From NCBI GenBank assembly GCA_017428025.1, contig JAFRRO010000040.1, positions 1 through 58,319 of the forward strand: a stretch of DNA of 58,319 nt, read 5' to 3'. Positions 26,792 to 35,795 of this stretch are shown one piece after another. The DNA comes from Clostridia bacterium (lineage in GTDB: Bacteria; Bacillota; Clostridia; Christensenellales; CAG-138). Both the position numbers and the translations under genes were made by a program. The notes below the pieces were generated by a model, which saw only the letters and a program-made list of their open reading frames with translations, was not told the DNA's origin and searched no databases. The first letter of the stretch is position 1. Each line of letters starts with the position of its first letter.

Positions 26792-28386
26792 TTTACGACC
26801 ACCTCGTCTCTCTTCGCGCCCGCCATGTAGAGGCCGAGCTCTTCCTGTGTCGTCTGCTTCGGATCCAGTTCACCGACGATTTCGCCTTCGTACATCACGA
26901 GGATACGGTCCGGAACGTCCATGACCTCATCCAGTTCGAGGGACACGAGCAAAACCGCCTTACCGGCGTCGCGCTGCGCAATGAGCTGCTTATGAACGCC
27001 TTCGATCGCGCCGACGTCGAGACCGCGCGTCGGCTGTACCGCGACGAGCAGTTCCGGATTCTTGTCGATTTCGCGCGCGACGATCGCTTTCTGCTGGTTG
27101 CCGCCCGACATCGAACGTGCCGTGGTGATCGCGCCCTGACCGGAACGGATATCGAACTGCTCGATCAGACGGTTGGCGTACTCGCGGATGTTCTTTTTCT
27201 TCAGGAAGCCCGCTTTGTTCGTGAACTCGGGTTCGAAATAGCGTTCCAGCACCAGATTGTATTCAAGCGAATAATCCAGCACCAGACCGTGCTTATGACG
27301 GTCCTCCGGAATATGGCTCATGCCGCCGATGTTGCGCTTGCGGATCGGCATCTTGGTGATGTCCTTGCCGCACATCGTGATCTTGCCGGAGACCAGCGGT
27401 TCAAGACCGGTGAGACCGTAGACAAACTCGGACTGACCGTTGCCGTCGATGCCCGCGATGCAGACGATCTCGCCCGCATGCACGTTGAGGCTGACATTCT
27501 TGACCGCGTTGTTCTTGTGGACCTTGGACGCGACCGTCATGTTCTCGATGCGGAGGATTTCCTCGCCGATATGCGGCTCGCCCTTTTCGACGTGGAAGTT
27601 GACGTTGCGTCCGACCATCATGCGGGAAAGCTCTTCCTTGGTGGTCTCCGCAATGTTGACCGTGCCGATGTACTTGCCCTTGCGCAGGACGGTGCAGCGA
27701 TCCGCAACCTCCATGATCTCGTCGAGCTTGTGCGAGATGAACAGGATGCTCTTGCCTTCCGCCTTCAGGTTCTTCATGATCTGCATGAGCTCCGCGATCT
27801 CCTGCGGCGTCAGAACGGCCGTCGGCTCGTCGAAGATCAGGATCTCGTTGTCGCGGTAGAGCATCTTGAGGATCTCGGTACGCTGCTGCATACCGACGGT
27901 GATATCCTCGATCTTGGCGTCCGGATCGACCTGCAGACCGTAGCGCTCCGACAGCTCGATGACCTTTTTCTTCGCTTCCGCCTTCTGCAGGAAACCGAAC
28001 TTGTTCGGCTCCACGCCCATGATGATGTTGTCCAGAACCGAGAAAACCTCGACCAGCTTGAAATGCTGATGCACCATGCCGATGCCCAGATCGTTCGCGT
28101 CGTTCGGATTGTCGATCTTGACGACCTTTCCGTCCTTCTTGATGATGCCTTCCTCCGGCTGATACAACCCGAACAGGACGCTCATCAGCGTGGACTTGCC
28201 CGCGCCGTTTTCACCGAGCAGGGCGTGAATCTCGCCCTTTCTCAGCTGAAGCGTGATGTTGTCGTTTGCGATAATGCCCGGAAAGCGCTTGGTGATGTTG
28301 AGCATCTCGATGGTATACTCAGATTGCGCGCCGTTTGGAACGGGAACGCTCGCAGCGGGTTTCGTTTCCAATCTCACTACCTCCAT
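26788..28386 (-). CDS. ABC transporter ATP-binding protein, double NBD (importer 2)
   Basis: 532 residues. NBD1 has GENGAGKST (about 58–66), ITVGMQQRTEIL and LIFDEPTAVLTPQE. NBD2 has GIDGNGQSE, MSGGNQQKAIVAREI and VQPTRGLDVGA, the normal form for this sugar/nucleoside-type family. A conserved N-terminal extension of about 25 residues precedes NBD1. The annotated ATG at 28386 has little spacing from a ribosome site; a TTG at 28371, eight bases after GGAGG, is a credible alternative start. Confidence 0.9.
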   Translation of the reverse strand: MEVVRLETKPAASVPVPNGAQSEYTIEMLNITKRFPGIIANDNITLQLRKGEIHALLGENGAGKSTLMSVLFGLYQPEEGIIKKDGKVVKIDNPNDANDLGIGMVHQHFKLVEVFSVLDNIIMGVEPNKFGFLQKAEAKKKVIELSERYGLQVDPDAKIEDITVGMQQRTEILKMLYRDNEILIFDEPTAVLTPQEIAELMQIMKNLKAEGKSILFISHKLDEIMEVADRCTVLRKGKYIGTVNIAETTKEELSRMMVGRNVNFHVEKGEPHIGEEILRIENMTVASKVHKNNAVKNVSLNVHAGEIVCIAGIDGNGQSEFVYGLTGLEPLVSGKITMCGKDITKMPIRKRNIGGMSHIPEDRHKHGLVLDYSLEYNLVLERYFEPEFTNKAGFLKKKNIREYANRLIEQFDIRSGQGAITTARSMSGGNQQKAIVAREIDKNPELLVAVQPTRGLDVGAIEGVHKQLIAQRDAGKAVLLVSLELDEVMDVPDRILVMYEGEIVGELDPKQTTQEELGLYMAGAKRDEVVVK

Positions 28387-28425
28387 CCTCGTTTTAGTGC
28401 ATTTGCATGCAATATTTCAATTTGT

Positions 28426-28454
28426 ATTTTAGCATATCATATATCGTTTTTCAA
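28426..28454 (-). promoter_or_regulatory. Promoter of importer 2 membrane subunits
   Basis: Minus strand TTGAAA (28449–28454), 17-nt spacer, TAAAAT (28426–28431). It gives the ATPase and permeases transcription independent of the binding-protein gene upstream. Confidence 0.7.
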
Positions 28455-28517
28455 GTACGATGTTGCGTTTTCGACCGTCTGCCGTCCGTTTTTTCACGGT
28501 CCTCCGATCCTGCGGGA

Positions 28518-28548
28518 CAAAAAAAGAGCCCGGAAAACCGAGCTCTTT
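28518..28548 (-). terminator. Terminator after the importer 2 binding protein
   Basis: Minus strand AAGAGCTCGG-TTTT-CCGGGCTCTT (one G–T pair) followed by a run of T. It separates the binding-protein gene from the ATPase–permease genes. Confidence 0.88.
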
Positions 28549-28561
28549 GTTTGACTGAAAA

Positions 28562-29824
28562 TCAGCCCTTGATGTTGCCGTACGCGTTGACGGTGATATC
28601 CGTTGCGGGCATATCGCCGATGCCGTTGTCAACGGTGATCTCGCCTGCGAACATCTTCGCAACGAGCGCCTTGTAATCGTCCTGCGTGAAGCCGTCTGCC
28701 CACTGGGTGGACTCCATCGGAATCTGGACGAAGTTCGCCGTCGGATCGTCGCCGGAGACGAGGCCGAGGTTTGCAACCTTGCCCGCATAGTCTGCCCACT
28801 TGCCGTTCAGAACGACGTCGGTGAGCGTTGCCTTAACGGTTGCCGCCAGACCCTTCATTGCGGAGGTAACGGTCATGCCTTCGCCGCCGAGACCTGCGAT
28901 GATCGCAGCCTGGTCGACGTCGACGCCGATCACCTTGGAGCCTTCGACCTTCTTCGCAGCTTCAACCGCGGAGGTGTAGATGCCGCCGCCGCAAGCGAAG
29001 ACGACTTCAACGCCCTTGGTCTGGTACCAGGTGTCCATGTATGCGGTGATGTCCGCATCGCCGAAGAACTGGTTGCCGTAGACGTACTCAACGGTCACAT
29101 CGCCCGCAATGCCGAGCTCAACAGCCGCCGCGTTTGCGCCCTGGACGAAGCCGTAGCCGTAACGGATAACCGCCGGAACCGCCATGCCGCCGAGGAAGCC
29201 GAGGTGCTTATAGCCGAGCTTGACTGCCGCAACGCCCGCCATGTAGCCGCAAAGCTCTTCCTGGTAGACTGCGCAGTAGGTGTTGCTCAGGTCGACAAAG
29301 TCCGCAAGATTCCAGTTGTCCGGATTGTAGTCATACTGCTGACCCGCAGCGGTAACCGCAGCTTCGAGCAGGTCGCCGAGGGAGACGTCCAGCGCGACGA
29401 ACTTGGTGTCCGGATACTTCGGAGCAACTTCAACAACGGTGCCTGCAAATGCGAAGCCCGGCATAATGATGACATTATAGCCTTCGTCGATCGCAGCTTC
29501 AACCGCGGAAACACGCTCTGCGGTGCTGTCGCCGGACGGCTTCTTGTAGGTGAACTCTACGTTGTTCGCTTCGCAGAATTCCTTGCAGCCTTCGTAGGTT
29601 GCCTGGTTGAAGGACTCGTCGGTGATGTCGCCGTAGTCGGTAACCATTGCTACTTTATAAGCTGCCGCTTCCGGATTTGCCGGGGTGTCGGGGTTGGCCG
29701 GCGTGTCGGGGTTTGCCGGGGTGTCGGGGTTTGCCGGCGTGTCGGGCGTCGCGGGCGTCGTCGTGCAGGCGAATGCCGCAAATGCCAGTGCGAGAACCAT
29801 CAACAAAGCGATGATTTTCTTCAT
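28562..29824 (-). CDS. BMP-family substrate-binding lipoprotein (importer 2)
   Basis: 420 residues from MKKIIALLMVLALAFAAFAC, a lipoprotein signal ending at a Cys. Next comes a low-complexity linker of repeated NPDTPA hexapeptides (about residues 24–50), then the BMP fold (VAMVTDYGDITDESFNQATY, IIMPGFAF, GVEVVFACGGGIYTSAVEAA). It probably binds purine nucleosides. Start at 29824 has AGGAGG upstream. Paralogue of the 406-residue protein at 20.0 kb. Confidence 0.92.
   Translation of the reverse strand: MKKIIALLMVLALAFAAFACTTTPATPDTPANPDTPANPDTPANPDTPANPEAAAYKVAMVTDYGDITDESFNQATYEGCKEFCEANNVEFTYKKPSGDSTAERVSAVEAAIDEGYNVIIMPGFAFAGTVVEVAPKYPDTKFVALDVSLGDLLEAAVTAAGQQYDYNPDNWNLADFVDLSNTYCAVYQEELCGYMAGVAAVKLGYKHLGFLGGMAVPAVIRYGYGFVQGANAAAVELGIAGDVTVEYVYGNQFFGDADITAYMDTWYQTKGVEVVFACGGGIYTSAVEAAKKVEGSKVIGVDVDQAAIIAGLGGEGMTVTSAMKGLAATVKATLTDVVLNGKWADYAGKVANLGLVSGDDPTANFVQIPMESTQWADGFTQDDYKALVAKMFAGEITVDNGIGDMPATDITVNAYGNIKG
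29668..29757 (-). repeat. In-frame 18-bp tandem repeat (NPDTPA linker)
   Basis: About four copies of an 18-bp unit encode the Pro/Asp/Thr linker right after the lipid-anchored cysteine of the binding protein. Copies differ by single synonymous-type changes. Such units may change in number by slippage, altering linker length. Confidence 0.8.
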
Positions 29825-29891
29825 TTTGATTTCCTCCTGATAGAATTCTCCCTGCATAGGGAAATGTATTATACGCCATGCGTACGGAAGT

Positions 29892-29920
29892 ATTATAGCA
29901 GATACTTTTTCATCTGAAAA
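29892..29920 (-). promoter_or_regulatory. Promoter of importer 2 binding protein
   Basis: Minus strand TTTTCA (29915–29920), 17-nt spacer, TATAAT (29892–29897). A second TATAAT lies about 20 bases downstream without a good -35. Confidence 0.6.
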
Positions 29921-29969
29921 GAGAAAAACCGATATTTTTTCAAATATTTTTTACAACTCGGTCATAAAT

Positions 29970-30002
29970 AACAAAAAACCGACCGAAACGGCCGGTTTTT
30001 GT
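29970..30002 (-). terminator. Terminator of the surE–ispH/rpsA operon
   Basis: Minus strand AACCGGCCG-TTT-CGGTCGGTT followed by TTTTG, about 12 bases after the S1 stop codon. Confidence 0.88.
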
Positions 30003-30013
30003 TGTGATTCGGA

Positions 30014-32449
30014 TTACTCCTCGTCCGCCTTGAAGTTTGCGAACAGGCTTGCCAGAGACGTGGTCGTCTGGGTGACCGGCGGGAGTTCATACTCGCCGTC
30101 TTCGGAGTTGCGGCGGCGGCGATCCGGACGTGATTCGCGGCGTTCGCCGTTTTCCTGCGCACGGCGCGCGTTGCGCTCCTCACGCTCCTTGTTCTGCTGC
30201 TCACGCTGCGCTTCGCGCTGTGCCTTGCGCTCCGCATTGATGCGTTCGCGCTCCGCCTTCTCGGCTGCGAGCTGCTCCGCGATCTCCGGATTCTCCTCGA
30301 TCAGAGCATCCTTGCGGGAAAGGCTGATGCGCTTTGCTTCGACGTTGACGTCCAGAACCTTGCAGCGGACGATGTCGCCGACCTTGAGCTCGTCCTCAAC
30401 CTTCTCGATGCGGTGGATACCGACCTGAGAGATGTGGATGAGACCGTCGATCGTCGGCTCCAGCGCGACGAACGCGCCGAACGGGACGATACGGACAACC
30501 TTACCCTCGACAATGGTGCCGATCGGGTACTTCTCCGCCGCCTTGGTCCAGGGCTTCGGCTGCAGCTGCTTGTAGCCCAGCGAAATGCGTTCCTTCTCGC
30601 GGTCGACGCCGAGGATCAGCACTTCGATCTCCTGACCGATGGACAGCGCATCGCTCGGATGCTTGACTCTGCCCCATGCGCAGTCCGTGACATGCACGAG
30701 ACCGTCGAGACCGCCGATGTCGACAAACGCGCCGAAATCGGTGATGCGGCGAACGACGCCGTGGACCTTCTCGCCGACGACGAGCGCGTCCCACTTCGCC
30801 TGCTTGGCCGCCTTGGCTTCATCGAGAAGAACCTGCTTGATGGAAGCGACGATGCGCTTCTTGCCCTTGTCCACTTCGAGAACCTTGACCTTGATGGGCT
30901 TGCCGACGTACTCGCCGAGGTTCTCAACATACTTGGTAGAAACGTGCGAAGCCGGAATGAAAGCGCGGATACCGCCGTTGATCTCGGCGATCAGACCGCC
31001 CTTGACGACTTCCTTGCCCACTGCCTCGTAGACCTTGCCTTCGACGTCATCCGCAAGCATTTCGTCCCAAAGCTTCTTGCCTTCGACGTTCTTGCGGGAC
31101 AGGCGCACATTGCCTTCGCCGTCGTTGACCATGACAACTTCTACATCGATGCTGTCGCCTTCCTTGACCACATCTTCCGGACGGACTTCGGGATCCTGCG
31201 AGAATTCTCCCTTCGGAATCACGCCGTCTGCCTTATAGCCGATGTTCACAAACACTTCGCCGTCCACGATCTGGAGCACGGTGCCCGTGATCAGCTGACC
31301 GGGATGGATGCGTCTGACGGTCTTTTCAAAGGCCTCTGCAAATGTTTCGGGCTCGGCTTCCGCCTTCGCCTCGACAGCAACGGGTGCCGCTGCTTCTTCT
31401 TCGACAGCATTCTCAACAGCTTCTTCGACTGCTTCTTCAACTGCTGCCGGCGCTTCTTCTACCGCTTCTACGGTTTCCTTCACTTCTTCGACCGCTTCCG
31501 CAGCTTCCTCGGCGACCGCCTCAACGGCTGCCGGCGCTTCTTCTGCAACGACTTCAGTGGCTTCGGCGACAACCTCAGCGGGAGCTTCCGCTTCGATGGT
31601 TTCTAACGTCGTCTTTTCGAGTTCGCTCATTACTTGTTTAACCTCCCTAATCATCGCGTGGGGCGTCGATGCGCCTGCGATTACACCTATTATATCATCG
31701 TGTTTTATTTTTGCAAGAGAAATTTTGCCGATATTCTCGATGATTTCGGCATCCCGACATGTTTTTTTACTTAATTCAAGCAATGCGCGGGTATTTGCAC
31801 TGGATTCCGATCCCAGCACAAAGATCCGGGTGCATTTTTGCGCCAACCGCTCCGCTTCCTCCTGCCGCTGCCGCGTGGTATCGCAGATCGTGCAGGTCGC
31901 ATGCAGATTGCCGCAGCGCTCCGAAAGGATGGCTTTGATCGAATCGTAGTCCTGCTGCTTGGCGGTCGTCTGCGCAACGAACGTGACCGTATCGGGCAGC
32001 TGCAGCGCTCTTGCCTCCTCCGCCGAACCGACCGTGACCGCGCGTTCGCCCGCGCGGCTTTTGATGCCGATCACCTCGGGGTGCGCGGCTTTTCCGAGAA
32101 TGACGACCGGTTCGCCCGCCGCGCTCGCCTGTTCGACGATCCTGTGGATGCGCTTGACAAACGGGCAGGTCGCGTCGACGACCTTTACGCCCTTTTCTTC
32201 GCACGCGCAAAAGACCTCCGGCGGCGCGCCGTGCGCGCGGATCACCAGCGTATCCCCCGCCTGCAGTTCGTCGAGGCTCCCGATCGCAAAAATCCCGCGC
32301 GAGGCAAGCTCGTCCGTCACCTGCTCGTTATGGATGATCTTTCCGTAGGTGAACACGCGCCGGTTCTGTTCCGCCGCTTTGTTGACCAGATCGATCGCCC
32401 GCGAGACGCCGAAGCAGAACCCGCCGTGCTCCGCAAAATACACCTGCAT
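30014..32449 (-). CDS. ispH-rpsA: IspH (HMBPP reductase)–ribosomal protein S1 fusion
   Basis: 811 residues. Residues 1–277 are IspH, the [4Fe-4S] enzyme that makes IPP and DMAPP in the last MEP-pathway step; probable cluster cysteines are C12 (GGFCFGV), C95 (DATCPFV) and C189 (TICDTTRQRQ). An Ala/Glu/Val-rich linker (about 285–375) leads to four S1 domains (about 383–710) and a basic Arg/Glu tail. The start at 32449 follows GGAGGCGATGTG and overlaps the plsC stop; the long upstream open frame is spurious. The same fusion is known in many Clostridia. Confidence 0.95.
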   Translation of the reverse strand: MQVYFAEHGGFCFGVSRAIDLVNKAAEQNRRVFTYGKIIHNEQVTDELASRGIFAIGSLDELQAGDTLVIRAHGAPPEVFCACEEKGVKVVDATCPFVKRIHRIVEQASAAGEPVVILGKAAHPEVIGIKSRAGERAVTVGSAEEARALQLPDTVTFVAQTTAKQQDYDSIKAILSERCGNLHATCTICDTTRQRQEEAERLAQKCTRIFVLGSESSANTRALLELSKKTCRDAEIIENIGKISLAKIKHDDIIGVIAGASTPHAMIREVKQVMSELEKTTLETIEAEAPAEVVAEATEVVAEEAPAAVEAVAEEAAEAVEEVKETVEAVEEAPAAVEEAVEEAVENAVEEEAAAPVAVEAKAEAEPETFAEAFEKTVRRIHPGQLITGTVLQIVDGEVFVNIGYKADGVIPKGEFSQDPEVRPEDVVKEGDSIDVEVVMVNDGEGNVRLSRKNVEGKKLWDEMLADDVEGKVYEAVGKEVVKGGLIAEINGGIRAFIPASHVSTKYVENLGEYVGKPIKVKVLEVDKGKKRIVASIKQVLLDEAKAAKQAKWDALVVGEKVHGVVRRITDFGAFVDIGGLDGLVHVTDCAWGRVKHPSDALSIGQEIEVLILGVDREKERISLGYKQLQPKPWTKAAEKYPIGTIVEGKVVRIVPFGAFVALEPTIDGLIHISQVGIHRIEKVEDELKVGDIVRCKVLDVNVEAKRISLSRKDALIEENPEIAEQLAAEKAERERINAERKAQREAQREQQNKEREERNARRAQENGERRESRPDRRRRNSEDGEYELPPVTQTTTSLASLFANFKADEE

Positions 32450-33048
32450 CACATCGCCTCCGCAATGTCGCGAAGCGTCATCATCGCGTCGGTGATCGCC
32501 GCGTTGACCGCGTCGACCGGCTTCTTGCCGGGGCAGCGTGCCTTGACCTCGGAGGGATAGATCGGATCGCCGACCGCCGCTTTCATGCGCTGACCGAACC
32601 TGCGGTCGTGATGCACAAAGTAGATCGGCACGATCGGCGCGTCCGCGCGCAGCGCGATGAATGCGCAGCCCTTGTCGAGCGCGTCCATGTCGCGCTCGGT
32701 GGAGGACCGGTGTCCTTCGGGGAAGATGCCGAACGCCTTGCCCTTGTTCAGCAGCTCGACCGCCTGCTTGATGGCTTTCGTGTCGGCGGTGCGCTGATTG
32801 ACCGGGAAGCACAGCAGCATCCGGAAGATCGCGCGCATCAGCTTCGAGGAAAACAGCGTCGATTTCGCCATGAAGTGGATGAACCGCGTCGTGATCGTCA
32901 CGATCCACAGCGGATCGCTCATCTTGACGTGATTCGACACATAGATGACCTTTCCCTTGTGTTTGAGCGCCGCGCGGTTATAGACCTTCGGGCGTCCGTA
33001 GACCAGAAGGATCGGCTTTAAAATCAGCACGCCGATGAGATACAGCAT
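32449..33048 (-). CDS. plsC: 1-acyl-sn-glycerol-3-phosphate acyltransferase
   Basis: 199 residues, short PlsC-family protein. The N-terminal membrane segment (about 1–18) is followed by NHVKMSDP (the NHx4D catalytic motif) and FPEGHRS (substrate-binding block). It acylates lysophosphatidate to phosphatidate. Encoded between cmk (3-bp gap) and the IspH–S1 gene (one-base overlap), the standard cmk–plsC–ispH order of Clostridia. Confidence 0.93.
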   Translation of the reverse strand: MLYLIGVLILKPILLVYGRPKVYNRAALKHKGKVIYVSNHVKMSDPLWIVTITTRFIHFMAKSTLFSSKLMRAIFRMLLCFPVNQRTADTKAIKQAVELLNKGKAFGIFPEGHRSSTERDMDALDKGCAFIALRADAPIVPIYFVHHDRRFGQRMKAAVGDPIYPSEVKARCPGKKPVDAVNAAITDAMMTLRDIAEAM

Positions 33049-33051
33049 GGT

Positions 33052-33705
33052 TCAGACCTCCCGCAATACGGCTTCCGTCGCTTCCTCGATTGTCATGTTC
33101 GTCGTATCGATCAGCTTGGTGTCGGCGCCGCAGTACAGCGGCTTGTAGGCGCGCTCGCTGTCCTGTTTGTCGCGCCGCACGATGTCCTGGTAGATGGTGT
33201 CGTAATCGACTTCCTGCCCCGCCTCCAGAAGCTGCTTATAGCGGCGGTTCGCACGTTCCTCGGCGGACGCCGTGATGAAAAACTTGTACGGCGTGTCGGG
33301 CAGCACGTTCGTGCAGATGTCGCGTCCATCCATGACGACGCGCTGCGCATGCGCGACCTCGCGCTGCAGCTCGACCATCCGGTCGCGCACGGCGGGCACG
33401 CGGCTCACGAGCGACGCGCCCTGGCTGATCTCCTCGGTGCGAAGCTGTCCGGTCACGTCCTCGCCGTCCACGAGCATGTGCTGCTCGCTGCCGAGATACC
33501 GTACGGCGATGTCGAGTGTCTGTACGAATTCGGCAAGCTTCGGCTCGTCCGTAAAGCCGATGCCGTATTTCTTCGCCGCGACCGCGACCGCGCGATACAT
33601 CGCGCCCGTATCGAGATAGGGAATGTCAAGCGCCTTCGCGATGCGCTTGGCGACCGTGCTCTTTCCCGCGCCCGCGGGACCGTCGATGCCGATGCTCTGT
33701 TTCAT
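33052..33705 (-). CDS. cmk: Cytidylate kinase
   Basis: 217 residues. P-loop GPAGAGKST at 9–17, LDTGAMYRAV, the VVMDGRDICTNVLPD segment and RRDKQDSERAYKPL in the lid region define bacterial CMP kinase, which phosphorylates CMP and dCMP. Follows the flavoprotein gene after 3 bp. Confidence 0.95.
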   Translation of the reverse strand: MKQSIGIDGPAGAGKSTVAKRIAKALDIPYLDTGAMYRAVAVAAKKYGIGFTDEPKLAEFVQTLDIAVRYLGSEQHMLVDGEDVTGQLRTEEISQGASLVSRVPAVRDRMVELQREVAHAQRVVMDGRDICTNVLPDTPYKFFITASAEERANRRYKQLLEAGQEVDYDTIYQDIVRRDKQDSERAYKPLYCGADTKLIDTTNMTIEEATEAVLREV

Positions 33706-33708
33706 GTT

Positions 33709-34938
33709 TTAAACCTCCGTTGGAATACTGTTCCCTGCCAGCGCGCCCGTCGACCACGCAATCTGCAGATTGAATCCGCCCGTGAACGCGTCGACGTCGA
33801 GCATTTCGCCCGCAAAATACAACTGTTTGACCTTCTTTGATTCCATCGTCGAAGGATTGACCTCCGACACCTTGACGCCGCCGCGCGTGATGATCGCCTC
33901 CGCGATCGGTCTTGCGCCGGTCACATGCAGCTTCAGCCCTTTGAGCGTCTCGACCAGCGCCCTGCGCTGCGCCTTGGAGCAGTTGCCCGCAGGCGCCTGC
34001 GCGTCGATGCCCGCCGCTTCGAGTACGATCCCCAAAAGCCGCTGCGGCAAGAGTCCGTACAGCGCGCCGCCGAACGTTTTCTTCGCGTTGGCAGACAGAT
34101 CGCGCAAAAGCCGCGCATCCAGCTGTTCCTCCGAAAGACCGGGCTTGAGATCGATCGAAAGCACCGTACCCGCAGGGTTTTCCGCGATCAGCGCGGACGC
34201 CGACAGCACCAGCGGTCCGCTGACGCCGAAGTGCGTGAACAGCATTTCGCCGAGCTCGGAATACACCTCCCTGCCCCTGCCGTCGTACGCGGTGAGCGTG
34301 ACGTTTTTGAGCGTCAGTCCCGAGAGCTCCGCGCACCACCGTTCCTCAGTTTCAAGCGGAATCAAAGAGCCCACGGGCGGCGTAACCGTGTGTCCGAGCT
34401 TCACGGCAAAGCGCAGACCGTCGCCGGTACTGCCGGTGCTCGGATAGGAGAGCCCGCCGGTTGCGAGGATTACCGCGTCGAACGGCTCGACCGTCTCGCC
34501 GACGCGCACGCCGCTGACGCATTCGCCGTTTGTGAGAATCTCCGAAACGCGGGTATTGAGCCGCACGTCGACGCCGCTCTTTCGGACCGTGCGTTCGAGC
34601 GCTTTCAAAACGTCGCTCGATTTGTCCGACGCCGGGAACACGCGCTGTCCGCGCTCCACCTTGGTCGGTACGCCTGCCGATTCGACGAGTTCGACGATCG
34701 CCGCGCTGTCGAAGTTCGCGTACGCGCTGTAAAGAAAGCGCGGGTTTCTCACCACGTGGCGGAAGAATCCGTCGCGGTCGCAGGCGTTGGTGAGGTTGCA
34801 GCGTCCCTTGCCCGTGATGAACAGCTTTTTGCCCAGCTTTTCATTCTGTTCGAACAGCGTCACGGCATGGCCGCGTTCCGCCGCCTTGATCGCCGCAAGC
34901 TGTCCCGCGGCGCCGCCGCCGATGACCGCTACTCTCAT
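33709..34938 (-). CDS. HI0933-family FAD-dependent oxidoreductase
   Basis: 409 residues. N-terminal dinucleotide-binding GGGAAG, LFITGKGRCNLTN, ILATGGLSYPSTGSTGDG and a C-terminal FAGEMLDVDAFTGGFNLQIA ending near GALAGNS are the conserved blocks of the HI0933/YhiN (BaiN-like) family. The substrate of most members is unknown; some reduce bile-acid intermediates, but the family is too broad to infer that here. Overlaps surE by 4 bp. Confidence 0.9.
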   Translation of the reverse strand: MRVAVIGGGAAGQLAAIKAAERGHAVTLFEQNEKLGKKLFITGKGRCNLTNACDRDGFFRHVVRNPRFLYSAYANFDSAAIVELVESAGVPTKVERGQRVFPASDKSSDVLKALERTVRKSGVDVRLNTRVSEILTNGECVSGVRVGETVEPFDAVILATGGLSYPSTGSTGDGLRFAVKLGHTVTPPVGSLIPLETEERWCAELSGLTLKNVTLTAYDGRGREVYSELGEMLFTHFGVSGPLVLSASALIAENPAGTVLSIDLKPGLSEEQLDARLLRDLSANAKKTFGGALYGLLPQRLLGIVLEAAGIDAQAPAGNCSKAQRRALVETLKGLKLHVTGARPIAEAIITRGGVKVSEVNPSTMESKKVKQLYFAGEMLDVDAFTGGFNLQIAWSTGALAGNSIPTEV

Positions 34939-35693
34939 GCTTCGCCTCCGAATTCTTCTTTGAGATCGACCGCGTCGAGCTTTGCGGAATCAAAGCTCAT
35001 CGGCGTGACCGTCACATACCCCTTCTTCATCCACGCATAGTCCGTGTCCTCGTCCGCTTCGCACGGGAGCTTGCCGCGCGGCACCCAGTAATAGGGCTTG
35101 CCCAGCGGATCCTCGCGCTTTTCATAGACGCCGTTGTAGCGCACATAGGCAAGGTGCGTGACCTTGTACCCCCGAATTTCCGCAATCGGCAGATCGGGCA
35201 CGTTGACGTTATAGAACATGCCGAACGGCAGCGGATGCTTTTTGATGACGTCGATCATGCGCATCGTGACCGCAGCCGCGGTCTCAAAATGCGTGGGATT
35301 GCGGTGATCGAGCGACATCGCGATCGCCTGCCGGTACAGGATCGCCGCCTGCTGCGCCGCGCCGCAGGTGCCCGAATAGAGCGTGTCGCTGCCGAGGTTC
35401 GGTCCGTGGTTGATGCCGGAGATCACGAGATCCGGCTCCTGCACCAGATTGCCGAGCGCAAGCCGCGCGCAGTCCACCGGCGTGCCGTCGACGGCGTACG
35501 CCCCCGCGACCGGAGGATCGACCGGAACCGGAACCGCGCGAAGCGGCGTATCGAGCGTCATTGCCATGCTTGCCGCGCTCCGCTGCCGGTCCGGCGCGGC
35601 CGCAAACACCTCGTGCTCCTTTGAGAGCGTGCGCATCAGCGTACGGATGCCCTCCGCGTTGATGCCGTCGTCGTTGACCAAAAGAATCCGCAT
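34935..35693 (-). CDS. surE: 5'/3'-nucleotidase SurE
   Basis: 252 residues from MRILLVNDDGINAEGI. The paired Asp (NDDG) and the SGINHGPN and YSGTCGAAQQA blocks form the metal-dependent active site of survival protein SurE, which dephosphorylates nucleoside monophosphates. The start at 35693 is chosen because the frame upstream overlaps the promoter. First gene of the surE–cmk–plsC–ispH/rpsA operon. Confidence 0.93.
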   Translation of the reverse strand: MRILLVNDDGINAEGIRTLMRTLSKEHEVFAAAPDRQRSAASMAMTLDTPLRAVPVPVDPPVAGAYAVDGTPVDCARLALGNLVQEPDLVISGINHGPNLGSDTLYSGTCGAAQQAAILYRQAIAMSLDHRNPTHFETAAAVTMRMIDVIKKHPLPFGMFYNVNVPDLPIAEIRGYKVTHLAYVRYNGVYEKREDPLGKPYYWVPRGKLPCEADEDTDYAWMKKGYVTVTPMSFDSAKLDAVDLKEEFGGEA

Positions 35694-35721
35694 CCCATAT
35701 GCCCCCAGTCTAGATACCGTT

Positions 35722-35750
35722 ATTATATCAAACCGCGCCCCCATGCGCAA
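35722..35750 (-). promoter_or_regulatory. Sigma-A promoter of the surE–rpsA operon
   Basis: Minus strand TTGCGC (35745–35750), 17-nt spacer, TATAAT (35722–35727), giving a leader of about 22 nt before surE. Confidence 0.75.
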
Positions 35751-35763
35751 GGTTTTCGAGAGA

Positions 35764-35792
35764 CAAAAAGCCCCGCGCGTTTGCGGGGCCGG
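35764..35792 (-). terminator. Terminator after the FtsX-type permease
   Basis: Minus strand GCCCCGC-loop-GCGGGGC (35770–35789) followed by TTTTTGTCT, just after the permease gene. Confidence 0.85.
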
Positions 35793-35795
35793 TTC

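Noticed and set aside
32450..32908. Upstream extension of the IspH–S1 frame
   Set aside because: It overlaps plsC out of frame and lacks IspH homology; the ATG at 32449 has a proper ribosome site and the conserved IspH N-terminus.
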